NCBI GenBank assembly: GCA_002633025.1
Contig: NMRB01000157.1
Span: forward strand, 189,041 to 253,040
Reading direction: 5' to 3'
DNA: 64,000 nt
Origin: Notospermus geniculatus
Taxonomy: Eukaryota; Nemertea; Pilidiophora; Heteronemertea; Lineidae
Both the position numbers and the translations under genes were made by a program. Below are positions 19,175-30,598 of the stretch, piece by piece. Under the pieces are notes generated by a model. It was given only the letters and a program-made list of their open reading frames with translations, was not told the DNA's origin and made no database searches. How positions within the stretch are numbered: position 1 is the first letter of the stretch; each line of letters begins with the position of its first letter.

Positions 19175-20087
19175 TACAGTCATTGACAAAAGTTTATGTC
19201 CACCTGACATCTTGAATATTTCAAATACGACTGGACCAATTTTAACACGGTTTATTGCACATGAAAGTATGTCTTGTTTGTCATATTTCTGCATTAAAAC
19301 TTTGGATATTCGGAAATATCGTTATTACGTAATAGCTCATCAGAAAAAAACACTAAAAATCAACATTGTTATTACGTAATTTTTTGTGATTTTTGTTGCA
19401 GTTCTGATAGAGTGGAACTTTCTAAGTATTTGGGGCTTTGTTTCATCAAAATAAGTTGAGTGGTTGCTGAGATATCTGGGATTATCAGAATTTCGATAAT
19501 TTGAAAATTTCCAATTTTTAACAAAATTTTGATATCAGTGGACAGAGCTCACTTCAAAACGTAGAAGTATGAAGTTTTGGAACTTTTAGTGTAAACCGGT
19601 AAGCAGTTAAACATGTTTGATATTTTTGATATTTTGACAAATATGCAATATCACTGCCCAAATAACGCAAAAACGTTCCAAAATTTTGTAAACCCGTGTT
19701 CTTAGGTTAGCGTTATCTAATGGCATCAAAATTACCTGAAAAGCAGGAAAATCTCAAATTATCAAAAATTTGATAATCTCAGATATCTCAGCAACCACTC
19801 AAAATATTTTGATGAAACAAAGCCCCAAATCCTTAGAAAATTCCACTCTATCAGAACTGCAACAAAAATCACAAAAAAATTACGTAATAACAATGTTGAC
19901 TTTTAGTGTTTTTTTTTCTGATGAGCTATTACATAATAACGATATTTCCAAATATCCAAAATTTTGATGCAGAAATATGACCAACAAGATATACTTTCAT
20001 GTGCAACAAACTGTGTTAAAATTGGCCCAGTAGTATTTGAAATATTCAAGATGTCATGTTGAGATAAACTTTTGTCAATTACTGAAC
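19175..20087. mobile_element. About 0.9-kb near-complete palindromic element
   Basis: The left end TACAGTCATTGACAAAAG pairs with CTTTTGTCAATTACTGAAC at the right, and homology continues through most of the arms (TTGCAGTTCTGATAGAGTGG and the reverse CCACTCTATCAGAACTGC are in phase). The outer motif resembles Tc1/mariner ends. I saw no transposase frame. Confidence 0.8.
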
Positions 20088-20497
20088 ATTTACATCCCTT
20101 AGGCTCCACCGACCCGTCGGACCCCTGTGAAACGCGTCTCAGAGGGGTCCAACTTAGAGAGCTAAGATGGTGATTAGTCCCAATCCTATAGTTTTCCTTC
20201 TCTGCCTAATTTATAGTAAAATGGAGAAGAGGTCTGTGCATTGTCTAAATGTTTTCCAGTGTAACAGACAATGCTTTGCAAAAAACACTTTTAAATTTTC
20301 AAATCCGATGAATACTTACGGTTTTACAACGCTAAATTTGTAGCACGTTTGGGCCGTGCCCCCTTGCCTTGATACACATGATTGCTTAATCGTTCCTACT
20401 TTAGAGGATTGGAATGTCTCACTTATAACCACAGGGGTGCAAAGTTCAATTAGGTCAGTGGCTCAGATCAACCAGATGATGTAAGATTATGTAAAAT
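20086..20497 (+). repeat. Dispersed repeat, copy 2 (pair of 244-660)
   Basis: It is a same-strand homologue of 244-660 without the large insertion, and homology continues to about 20560. It abuts the palindromic element 19175-20087. Confidence 0.75.
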
Positions 20498-20690
20498 AAG
20501 TCAAAGTGGGAGGGTGTATTTCTGCAACAAATTTGCTAAGGCCTCGTCTACCTAATGAACTATCCTTCATGACGTCGTCTCTTCAGGAGCTCGACCTCAG
20601 GGTGTATATTTTGGTTATTTTTTCAACGCCTTTCGGCCTCGTAATATGTTCAGTTAAGGATTCACGATTGGCTTGTGAAAAAGAGAGAAT

Positions 20691-20808
20691 GGGCCGTATT
20701 CTAGAAGCTTCCTTAAGTGTAAGGTCGACCTTTAGCTATTGTTTGCAGGGTAGAATACAAAAGATTAAGGTCGACCTTACACTTTAGGAAGCTTCTAGAA
20801 TACGGCCC
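20691..20808. mobile_element. MITE, GGGCCGTATTCTAGAAGC ends
   Basis: Inverted arms GGGCCGTATTCTAGAAGCTT and AAGCTTCTAGAATACGGCCC, with TAAGGTCGACCTT inside. It is close kin of 54969-55179, where a second element has inserted. Confidence 0.85.
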
Positions 20809-21207
20809 AAACATTTTCAATAGGCCTCCCGTATTCAGTTGCCACATTTTTTACTGCAGGGTACTGTTGCATGCACGATTGGCTGGCTATACTATAGATT
20901 GACTACTTCCCCATAAAATGCCCAGCCTTAAAATAAAATGAGTAGGCCTATTGACCAGACACCATGATGTCTGGAATCAGCTGGTAGGTATGAACAGCAT
21001 GAACAGAGATTGTAAAATTTGGGCCTAAAACAAAAGTCTGTTGAAATCCGTTCTGTGGTTTTTGCTCTGGACGAGGGAATCTGGTGGAATATTCTTTTAA
21101 AACGGACTGTAGGCAACAATGTCAGCAGCACGTTCCAAATAAAACCCACATTTCCTCGATCATTGTGATTTTTTCGACGTATAATCCTAAGAATTTTTAC
21201 TATTTAG

Positions 21208-21373
21208 GATCACAACATTCATCGAATTCTCTGGTGGTATAGCCTCAGGACTCTTCCTGGCCGAGATGTCCGTTGACCGCGCCATAGCAGTCTGGGCTCC
21301 GATGAAGGCACGCATCTTATGCAGCCCGTCACGTGCCAAGAAAGTCATGGCCACGACAGCTTTCTTTGCTTTT
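21208..21373 (+). pseudogene. GPCR copy 1, exon 2 first part (TM3-ICL2)
   Basis: The acceptor is TATTTAG. It reads ITTFIEFSGGIASGLFLAEM then SVDRAIAVWAPMKARILCSP and KKVMATTAFFAF, matching copy 2 exon 2. The frame is cut at 21374 where the TTTAGCTCACTCGTGAGC repeat starts. Confidence 0.88.
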
Positions 21374-22260
21374 TAGCTCACTCGTGAGCTATAGCCATCA
21401 CGCAGCGTCCGTCGTCGTCCGTCGTCGTCCGTTAGCAGGGCACGTTTTGTAACCGCTGGGGCTATTGATCTGAAACTTCGTACACATATACCCCTAGGTC
21501 AAATGACCTATGACACCCAGTTTCGGTCCGATCTGATTCCTGGCTTGGCCACCAGGGGGGATAAACCGAAAACCTTTAAAGTGCAGTTTCGCCTTAACCG
21601 TTGATCGGATCATCACCAAATTTTTATGGTGGGTACATCTTATGAGGATACACGACATATCACCCGGGTTTTTGATTTGACCTAATTTTCAAGGTCACAG
21701 AGGTCAAAGTTCGAAATTTCATTGTCGGGTGGCACGTTTCGTGGCTATTTGTCCTGGATTGTTCAAATTGGGTGTGATGATGTATCTAGGTACCCTGTAT
21801 GTCTGTGGCGGATTTCGGTCCGATCGGACTTCAAGTACGGCCACCAGGTGGCTATCTTGGAAATTGAGCATTGGACCATAGCTCAATAACTATTGGGGCT
21901 AGAATGTTCTGAACTTGAACAAGTATGTATCTTTGTAGCCTTCATGTGTACAGCAAATTTCAGCGTGATCGGACTTCACAGACCGCTGCCAGGCAGCCAT
22001 TTTGGAAAATGCAACTTTGACTTGTGTGACTGATAAATGTCGTTCAACTTGAAAACCCGTATGATATATCATGCATCTGCATTAGATGTACCTACAATAA
22101 AAATTTGGTGATGATCCGTCGAATAATAAGTTAGTTATTGCACTTTTTGTCCATTTCAATTCAAATGGAGCCATCTATTGACTATTCAATGAACCACAGA
22201 CACACAGAGACCAAGGTGGGGTCAGTCAGTACAGTGACCATGGTAACAGGTAGGCCTCAG
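21374..22260 (+). repeat. Dispersed repeat (TTTAGCTCACTCGTGAGC) inserted in GPCR exon
   Basis: It starts with the self-complementary TAGCTCACTCGTGAGCTA and CGTCCGTCGTCGTCCG runs, followed by recurrent TTCGGTCCGATCTGATTCC and TGGCCACCAGG motifs also found at 42460-42520. The right border is not clear. It interrupts TM4 coding of GPCR copy 1. Confidence 0.65.
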
Positions 22261-22863
22261 CAATGACATTCAGTTCTAGCAGTGTTCACCATGTTCACTG
22301 GTTGTGTGACTGTTATTAGGCCTCTGAGGCCTGTGCTGATTGCTGTGTCAGGGGGATCTGATGATGTTGCCTTTGTTTGGACAGGTAGGACTAGCCCTAG
22401 GCTTTGGGTTTTTGACACCTTCTTGGCCTAGGCCCTAACGTTAGTAGGCCTAGGTCATCAACTCATAGGCCTAGGCCTAACGTTACAATCATGATCAGTC
22501 AAAGACTTTGATGGGCCCAATCCAGGCCTAGGGCCTACCCCCCCCCCCCCCAATAGTGGTACCGGTATTTTGATGGCAATGCAGTTCAAATGCCTAGGCC
22601 TAGGCCTACACTTGAACATGCAGGTCATCTGTTCTTCTGGGACATTAACCCTAACCAAGTTTCGGTCAGATTTGATTCTTAGCTTGGCTCCAGGTGGCGA
22701 AAAACAAGTCCTGCAACTTGGGAATGACTTGCCCCAGATGTTCGCTCATCCTCTCTCTGTCATTACACTATGTCAGTGAGTGAGCACATGGTCCATGGAC
22801 CATTTCATTATTCAATATACAGCTGTTCTGGGTTCAGGTGTAGACTATTGAAGAGATGACTGG

Positions 22864-23130
22864 TAAAGTGCTTTTCAGAATGTCCAGTCATATTTGCACT
22901 CACTCAACCTTGCAATGGAACCTAACCACCAACCACAAATTGGTCAGTTACATATGCATGCCGATTAACGGTTGACCGACTTGTAATAGGACCTGCTTCA
23001 GGTCTATACTCTAATTCAAGATTATCATGCAATCATGCACATGTAACTGACACATTTGTGGTTTGTGGTTAGGGTCCATTGCAAGGTTAAGTGAGTGCAA
23101 ATATGACTGGACATTCTGAAAAGCACTTTA
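22864..23130. mobile_element. Palindromic MITE (TAAAGTGCTTTTCAG ends)
   Basis: About 95-base arms, from TAAAGTGCTTTTCAGAATGT to the reverse ACATTCTGAAAAGCACTTTA, enclose a 70-base centre. It lies within the insertion that splits GPCR copy 1. Confidence 0.85.
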
Positions 23131-23132
23131 TG

Positions 23133-23673
23133 TACAATCTGGTCAAAATTATTAGAACACTTAGAAGATTCTGTGTTTTTGGCTTCTTTTGATCAAATTG
23201 TGGTAATACATTGGTGTAAGAACTGTATTCTTACAGAGTATAAATTAATGAGTCAAAGTATGAACTGTTGGAAACAAAACGGAGGGTGTTTATGGGAAGA
23301 TCTGCTGGTAAAAGGCTTTATGCTGAATGTTTATGTCCTCCTGTCAAAGCATGGTGTTGGGAACATAGCGGAATAGTTTGGTGTGCTATTTCCGGTGCCG
23401 TAACTGGAGACCCTGTCAAAATCAGTAGAATAATGGACAAGAAGGTGAACCGTTACCTACTAGAGGAAATCAGAACTAAATTTGCTGGGGTTAGGATTCA
23501 CTTATGAAGGTACCAAAATTACATGTACCATCATGACAGTCAGGGGCTATCAAACAGTTTGAAAATAACCTACCGGTACCACCTTATTTTAGAACCAGAA
23601 GTTGTTGAAATAAAGATTCATGTTGGTTTCTTGAATTTATTCTGACGAGGTGTTTTAATAATTTTGAACGGTA
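23133..23673 (+). mobile_element. Deleted Tc1/mariner-like element
   Basis: The left end TACAATCTGGTCAAAATTAT and right end ATAATTTTGAACGGTA are inverted, as in Tc1-type elements. It is only about 540 bases long and keeps the middle-to-end part of a transposase (23268-23507) with several frame breaks. It is not autonomous. Confidence 0.75.
23268..23507 (+). pseudogene. Tc1-like transposase fragment
   Basis: It reads ETKRRVFMGRSAGKRLYAEC then CPPVK, and later GDPVKISRIMDKKVNRYLLE. This matches the VRRRVGERYKPECLTPTVKHGG..VMVWG segment of DDE Tc1 transposases. The VKHGGG part is split between two frames, so it is dead. Confidence 0.75.
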
Positions 23674-23732
23674 GGCCTACTGTATTTATTCTACAATATC
23701 GCCGAACCGTTTTAAGAATTTTTATTGGTAAA

Positions 23733-25412
23733 AAGCCCCTTTCACACCGGGCCTACGTAGAAATGCGTAATAGTGCGCTGTGCCTACGCTGGCCTACGTG
23801 GCCAATCCCGTACCCAGATCTACCTCATCCGAGGATATTCTGGCAAGGGCTACGACTTGTCAAGAATTTATGGACAACTTCTGGCAGCGTGCCAAAATGT
23901 TTGTTTAACACAATATTTCGTTCTTCGATGACTGAAAAATATCATATATGCCTAAAAAGCCATACATGTATAATACCCCCAAATCGTGAAGTTGTTTGAG
24001 TATTAGACCAATTTCAAACGAATAGTTTAATTGGGAACATCATGCCGCGGGTGCCAGCTTCGGTGTGATTCGCCTCAAAATGAGTATATCGCGCATGCGC
24101 AGTATTCCTGAAGTCGTCAGCCCTTTCCAGTGGTGTTGTAGGAACGTAAACCCACTGGGGACAAGTTTGCTACGTGGCATTAGGTATCTTGCAGCTAAGC
24201 GACGTAACGGACGAAAATTACTTATGCGGCGACGTATAGTACGATATTCTCCAACGAAATGTCTCCATACTACAGTCTTACACTATGAATGCCCCTACCG
24301 CCAATCTACCCCACGCTTGGAGAATGATTTTCGTCACCACGCCTTCGGCATAGTGGTAATGTGGTCTGTCAGTCTATTGGCCAAGATCTAATTCATGCAT
24401 GGTGCTACTCAATCAACTCGATAGGGGTGCCAGGGAGATTACGTCACATGTGTTGTGACCATTCTCAGCGTATGTAGATGGTATTCATGTGTTTGCTGCA
24501 TCACCAAAACGGCTGAGAGAAGAGTAATACGGCCAATGACACACCCTGAAAAACACGCCATCAGAAATGCCTGGCACATTCACAGGAATAATTACAATGG
24601 CGTTCTTGCGCATGTCCGAGGAGACTTGCCTGCCCAGATATTGCGAGATACTTATGATGGCCACACTGATGAAGCACTTCGTCGCAGAATAAGAGATTTT
24701 GTGCGGAGGGAGTTAATTGAGTAAATTTTGAAACTTTCTTAATATTGCAACTTTTGTTTCATGAGTATCGATTTTTGCCAAGCTACATGTATATGTATGC
24801 CGCTCCAAAACAAACATCATTTCTTAATTTGTCACACGGGGGCGCGCAAAGCATGACAGTTGATGCCTGTCGACAAGACTATTTGCCTTCCCTATGTAAT
24901 AATGGGGTATCAAACAAATGGTTTCGCCCACTTTGTTGGTCTTTACAGGAGCGTTCGCCTGGACAGCCAATCGTGTGGAAAAGGGGCTGGTAATTTATTA
25001 TAAGTCACCGTTTCGTCCGTTACGTCCGTTCCGTCGGTTAGCTGCAAGATACCTAATACGCCGAGGGACGCAAATGGGTACGCGAGATGGACGCAAAAAA
25101 TTAAGCACGATTATTTTTTTCGCGTACTTCTGGCGCCTGGACGCAGAAAGTACTAGTACGCAAATTGTACGCATGTACACAACGCTACGCTACCCTACGA
25201 CAGTCCGATGAAAAATCCTTTGAAGCTGGCGTAGCGTTACGTATGGAAGGGCGTAGTCATGGTAGTGTTGCGTACTTTTGCTTAGTGAGGGTTCAGGGAC
25301 TACGCCGATCCTGCGCGTAGCCGCATTTATTTCATGAGTACGCAGCCTAATTTCGGCGTACTCTATGCGCCGCTCTACGCAACTCTACGCAGGGCCGGTG
25401 TGAAAGAGGCTT
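23733..25412. mobile_element. Harbinger-like TIR element (AAGCCCCTTTCACACCGG ends)
   Basis: The left end AAGCCCCTTTCACACCGGGC and right end GCCGGTGTGAAAGAGGCTT are inverted, a pattern common in Harbinger-type MITEs. A second inverted pair (TAGGTATCTTGCAGCTAAGC near 24180, its reverse near 25036) and many TACGC/GCGTA words lie inside. An unrecognised open frame is at 24536-24724. It is part of the insertion splitting GPCR copy 1. Confidence 0.7.
24536..24724 (+). CDS. Unrecognised short protein inside a TIR element
   Basis: It starts MTHPEKHAIRNAWHIHRNNY and ends RRIRDFVRRELIE. It is basic and probably helical, and looks like a coding remnant, but I recognise no family. It could be the end of an accessory gene of the 23733-25412 element. 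The open frame extends upstream to 24455 without recognisable content. Confidence 0.3.
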   Translation: MTHPEKHAIRNAWHIHRNNYNGVLAHVRGDLPAQILRDTYDGHTDEALRRRIRDFVRRELIE

Positions 25413-25459
25413 AAGTTCATGCTGCTCGTGACGGGCGAAATTCCCCCCCCCCCCATAAG

Positions 25460-25965
25460 CAGACCGCTCAATTTGCCCCAACCCATTATATAAACCTAAC
25501 ACCTGCTTCCCAAACGTTTTTCAAGGTATCGTGTTGGCAGATTTCGCCACCCCAGAAGCTCCCCTTTTCGCCACCCTTTCCATGCTTCATCAACTCATAG
25601 TGGGAACAATCCTGCCCTTTTTCACTTATTATCGGCTGTAACATTGCCATTATCATTGGAGTTACACGAGCAGAAAATAAACGTAAACAAATGACAGTGA
25701 CCTCTGGCGGCAACCAAAGAAACAAGAAATCGGGGGATTCGGAAAGCAAGTACATGATGCGCATGCTCGTGATGGTGAGCCTCGCTTACGTTTTACTTTC
25801 AATACCAATGAGAATGTATGATGTGTATCTGACGATCCCCTCCATTAGTCACTTGGTTTACTGTGGCAGATGAATTATGCTGTAAATTTTTACATGTATA
25901 TGATTGGTGGAGGTAATAAGTTTCGTAATGATGTTAAAGAAATAATTTCTGGTTGGTTCCGCTGA
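25460..25965 (+). pseudogene. GPCR copy 1, exon 2 second part (ECL2-TM7)
   Basis: Frames in order: YKPNTCFPNVFQGIVLADFA (ECL2), LIVGTILPF, then after the T-run SLIIGCNIAIIIGVTRAENK (TM5/ICL3), MLVMVSLAYVLLSIPMRMYD (TM6), and after a deletion MNYAVNFYMYMIGGGNKFRN (TM7/helix 8) to TGA. The NxxxNFY TM7 motif is shared with copy 2. About 20 residues before TM7 are missing. Confidence 0.8.
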
Positions 25966-27790
25966 AGGGAGTTACTTGAGTTACCAATTGTTGCGGTAGC
26001 CCTTAAAAAGCAAGGAATCAACCATAAAGGTTTAACTGCAACGATGAACTTACTGAGGGATACACTTCATGTGTTGCCATCAGATGTCTCTCACTGCCTG
26101 AATTTTGGCTTTACGTAATAGGCAGGCGCTTCAACTTTTTTTTGTGGTGAAGGGGTACATGAACCTGTCAACTTGATGCTTTGCATTCCATTTCTGAGGA
26201 TAACAGAGCAATTTTCAGCACAATTGTCATGTGTTCCACGTGCAAATGTACGTTAGCCTATTCAAATCTACACAGATGACCCTGCGCTCACATCGTTCGT
26301 GGGGGTCTCATTAATTCAGTCCTTTTGTATCATAAGATCAACTGGTCGGAATTCAACAAAATTTGCAGTAAACGGGCAGAAGGGTCTCTCCTATCATATG
26401 GAAGTGTCAGAATGCAAATCTGTTGAGGTTTAAAGGGATACTGTCCACATTCATAAAATGCTAAATTTCTAAGTTGAACCTTTATGGTTGATTCCTTTAT
26501 GTTAAAAGCCATTCAGCCAAAATCACTGCGTATCTGTTGTAGACGCGGTAGTATAGGCCTAGTCCCTTTTTCTATCCTTGTAACAGAGGAGGAGGTGAAA
26601 TATAAATACTTGACTTGTGCCATAGGAGCTTGAGTGAGGCATTGCACAGGAGCTGGGTGTGTTTTCGAGGTCCAAGGAGCACATCCCCCGAATATAACAC
26701 ACGCCCGAGTATTGCCCCGGTCTACTAACGTATACCTCGGAGAAAAATCACTTTATAGGCAGTCAGTCAGGCTGAAGGGGTTACTGTCGAAAGTATACCC
26801 AGGTTCAATGTCGTCCACACAAACTATACCCTGGGTATAGTTTGTCTGGACAAACTGTACCCAGGGTATACTTTGTCTTGACAAAGTGTACCCAGCTTCC
26901 GATATGTACCGTACACCTGAAGACGAGATTGGTGTCGCAAAGTTACATGGCATTGCCGGTCAAAATGGCGGTAAGTTGGCTCGACCAGGGCAACCTCATG
27001 GGTTCGATCCTTCGCTCATTTGTGGCCAATAGCAGTAGTCCAAGTCAAAACTTTGAGAATCATCATAAATTGCACAGTCACACAACCATTCGCTCCAAAG
27101 ATGTTCAGAATTGAACCTACAAACACACGCACTACACCATATTGACAAATAATAAGACTGTAGGATTCAAAGTATGACACTACTAAGTCGGCTACCGTGA
27201 CCTCGCCAGAAATTCTCGTGAATCGATTCTTAACCTAATAGATTCAAAATGGCGACGTTTGATTCTCTATTCAGAATAGATGACTTCAGACTCGAGCAGA
27301 TCGCTTTTAAAATCAACAGATCAAACTGGATGACGCATAACGGATGATTTTTCATTGTTACATTTACTATTGCGGTTTTTACTCATTGTCCTCCGGGATT
27401 GTCCTTTCTGTTCCTTTGCTGAGAAATCGATGACGTTGTATTTGATGAATTCTTAAACTGTTGATGAGAGTGAGTGTAGTTGGAGAACGGCGTTCTGTGT
27501 ATCGTAAGGTGATCCTCACATAACCAACTCACGATTGACAGTCTACTTTTAGTCCATTTAACTTGAGAATTTAATAAATTTTGTAGTCTAAATTTTGAAA
27601 TTATGTACGTCTTAGAATCATCGGAGTGTCATTTGCTACCACAGTTCTCTATTGCCGAACCGACGACAGGATATATAGGGATCATAGCGACGGTAGAGGG
27701 AGGGCAGTAGTAAGCAATGCGGTCCTCTACAATGAACACCGTTGTATAAAGAATTGATCAGGACAAGGATGTCATTTTCATTTCGATAGA
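25966..27790. other. Repeat-like and unannotated sequence
   Basis: An inverted pair AAGGAATCAACCATAAAGGT (26018) and ACCTTTATGGTTGATTCCTT (about 26478) marks one element. Bases 26735-26900 hold palindromes of CTATACCCTGGGTATAG. The rest, to 27790, shows no gene or domain that I can support. Confidence 0.4.
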
Positions 27791-27805
27791 TTTAACCGGG
27801 AGCGT

Positions 27806-28850
27806 ACCTATGTGTCCCAGGTGCTTTGCGTCCCGGGTTCTATGTGTCCCGGGTTCTTTGCGTCCCGGGTTCTATGCGGCCCTAAAGACAGTTTTTTGTA
27901 TGCAGGGTTCTATGTGTCCCGGTGTAAAGGGAAAGAATGTCCCCAGGAAAAACTGTCCCAGGAACAAAGATTCCTATTGTTACATTCTAATCTCTGGGGA
28001 TTGGTTTTCAATAGTCATGCCGTTATTCCGTCATTCAACAATAGAAGTGGACACTTTTTACAGGGGGACACTCTGTACCGTTACACCGGGTTCTATGTGT
28101 CCCCAGTTCCATGCGTCTGTCTCAATTATGATTGGCATTGTCACCATTTTATTCTCAAGTGGATTCGACGAACTCATATTTTAATCATCATGGATGAAGT
28201 TATGTATTATCATGGAAAAGGTATGTATTAAATAAAATAAATCAACGTTAGCATTAATGTACAATTATGTGGTTTTTTGTAAGGTTAATGCGACTTTTTA
28301 GTCTTCCAAAAAGCGAGACTTTAAGCTAATTGTACAATTAACTCAATGCATTTTCCATTTGATTAAAGGTACCATTAGCTTAAAGTCACTTTATGAAACA
28401 GGCCCTAGTGAAGAGCCAATGGACAACATTATTATGAACTTTGATGCATATTATAACGGTTGGAAACATCACTAAAAATGTGGATTAAGAATGTGAAAGC
28501 CCTCTGGTGGAGTGTGAAGCTACCATGGTAATGACCACGGGCATTCCCTTGGTAGCTTCACACTCCACCAGAGGGCTTTCACATTCTTAATCCACATTTT
28601 TTAGTGATGTTTCCAACCGTTATAACATGTATCAAAATTCATAATGAATGCTAACGCTGATATATTTTAGTTGATATAAATACATCCATGATTATTAAGA
28701 TATGTGTTCGTCGACTCCACTTGAGAACAAAATGAGGACAAGGCCAATCATAACTGAGACAGGCATGGAACTGGGGACACATAGAACCCGGGACGCATAG
28801 AGCCCGGGACGCATAGAACCCGGGACGCATAGAACCCGGGACACATAGGG
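27806..28850. mobile_element. Fold-back element with GTCCCGGGTTCTATGCG arrays as arms
   Basis: The left arm has five direct copies of a 16-18 base unit (GTCCCGGGTTCTATGTG/GCG). The right arm has the same unit inverted. Inside lies a second inverted layer (CCCAGTTCCATGC..TCTCAAGTGGA at about 28095-28190 and 28680-28770). A related fragment is at 45860-46010. Two further MITEs are nested in the centre. Confidence 0.7.
28452..28624. mobile_element. Near-perfect palindromic MITE
   Basis: Arms of about 74 bases, from TATAACGGTTGGAAACATCA to its exact reverse complement, differ by a single extra T; the loop is about 25 bases. It is nested inside 27806-28850. Confidence 0.9.
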
Positions 28851-28959
28851 ATGACCCCGATTTAACCACTGGTGACACGTATTAAGGCTGTGGTTGTGAC
28901 CTCATTGTAAGGTTAAAGGCTCTAACGAGACTCGTTAGGGCCGGTGTCGTAGAATGTCA

Positions 28960-29240
28960 ACGGAATAAGGGTCAGCCGGTCACTGCCAAGCAGAACTTCT
29001 GTTACCAGATGTCCCCTGAACAAAAGAAGCGGGCATCTGATATCGGGGGGCATTACATTTTATGCCACCTGGACATCCGTTAGGCTTCCTGCTACTCGGA
29101 GTAGCAGGAAGCCTAACGGATGTCCCGGAGGAACGGAATGTCCAGGACGGACATTTTCCCCTGTGATATTCAGATAGTGAATCCTGGCGGACATCTCTGT
29201 TACTTCCGTTGATGTCGTACGTAATGATCACCAGCTGCCA
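28960..29240. repeat. Palindrome-centred repeat
   Basis: Its centre, 29071-29125, is a perfect 27-base-arm palindrome starting GGACATCCGTTAGGCTTCCT. Other GGACAT/ATGTCC words are spaced on both sides. No border is certain. Confidence 0.6.
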
Positions 29241-30228
29241 GGAGTGTTGAAACCTTATGAAGGACAACCATAGATACAGAGTTCGAATCTCGTTAACGCC
29301 ATGCTGTCTTTCTGTTTCTGAGGCCAGCGTTTTCTTTCGTTGTTTTCATGTGGCATATTGTTGGATGAGTTGGTTCGCTTCTTTTTGGAAAAGCACGTGG
29401 GAGGCCTTTAAATAGCACAGTGTCTTTCGTAAAATCCTTTACTTGAAACAACTGGTCATGGTCATGTATGACCAGATGCTTCGATCAGTTGAAAGATTTC
29501 AAACGGCCAGGAATGGAAAACGCAAAAATATAAGAGGGCGTAATGCCGTCAACACCTGCCCTTCTTTTGACTACTCTTCATTCCTCCACTGGCGAGATTT
29601 ATGGCTGATTTCTCTGCAACGGATGGTTCAAATTTGGCATAGACTTCAGTATACATCCATCAACTTGTCTTTTTTGTCGGCGTCATTCCGCAATCTTCAT
29701 TTTTTGCGTCAGGCCGATATAACAGATCCCTCTCTCAGAACCCATTTTATTTATTTATTTTATTTATTTATTTTATTCATGTTATCCATTTTATTTCGCC
29801 ACGATGGTCAGTGCAGCTTACCCCCACGCGATAATGATGTTTTGCAAAATGGCCGCCCGGCATTTCGGCCGTGAACGTGAACTATACTTGAACTTATAAC
29901 TGTACGTGAGGTACATGTATGAAGGAACTTCTTTATATCAAGGTTTTAGGAAAATGAATAAGACGTTTGATGCCTGTAGAGGCAAAACGACAAGTCGATT
30001 AATGTATGTTTTGCTAATATATTTTGACCCAGTCGTTCTAGAGAAACCACTCACAAACCACGCGTCTCATTAAAATGGAACAAAGTACAGTTGTTGTCAA
30101 GTAAATAATATAGCACCTGACTCGTAGTACCGGTACTTATCTTTTCGAAATGTCGCCTGAAAAGTGCTTTCACTTCCGGCAATAGGCATGTTACAGAATG
30201 CACACAAATGTTTTATTTATCAAATACA
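29241..30228. other. No gene supported
   Basis: It contains a TTTAT/TTTTA simple repeat at about 29743-29795 and a short open frame 29443-29874 without recognised domains. Nothing else is evident. Confidence 0.4.
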
Positions 30229-30230
30229 TA

Positions 30231-30596
30231 CTGTATCCGAGGTGGTTAGTGGCCGTGGCTGGGAAGATCGTCGTGCCTTGATTTTCTAATTACACGCGTT
30301 CCCGGCAAGTTATAAAAAATACAATCTAACAAAAGTGTCCGTAGTGAATGATACGCAATCCTACTAGGGTCATGTTCGACAACTACCTAGGGATGGGGAT
30401 GGGGTTCGCGCTTCATTTATGGGAAAAACAACACGGGACGTCTGACCAATGTGGTTATGTAAAGCTAGGCTCCAAGGACATTAATTTTGTTACGCTAATG
30501 CGCTCTAGTTCAAGTTGGTGGCCGGGAACGTGTATAATTAGAAAATCTAGGCACGACGATCTTCCCGGCCGCGGCCACTAAACACATCGGATACAG
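30231..30596. mobile_element. TA-flanked MITE (CTGTATCCGA ends)
   Basis: Arms of about 70 bases include CTGTATCCGAGGTGGTTAGT and GGGAAGATCGTCGTGCC, with the inverted copy ending TCGGATACAG. TA is present on each side (30229-30230, 30597-30598). Confidence 0.85.
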
Positions 30597-30598
30597 TA

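Larger units (their letters stand above)
17074..25965 (+). pseudogene. Rhodopsin-like GPCR pseudogene, copy 1
   Basis: Exon 1 (17074-17375) encodes TM1-TM2. Exon 2 begins at 21208 with TM3 and a DRA motif (AEMSVDRAIAV), but is cut after 21373 by nested repeats. Its continuation (ECL2, TM5, TM6, TM7) resumes near 25480. A one-base T-run break at 25618-25622 and a deletion with frame change at about 25845-25870 follow. The TM7 part reads MNYAVNFYMYMIGGGNKFRN. It is collinear with the copy at 58140-60182 and has the same intron phase 2. Class A membership is clear; the ligand is unknown. Confidence 0.85.
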
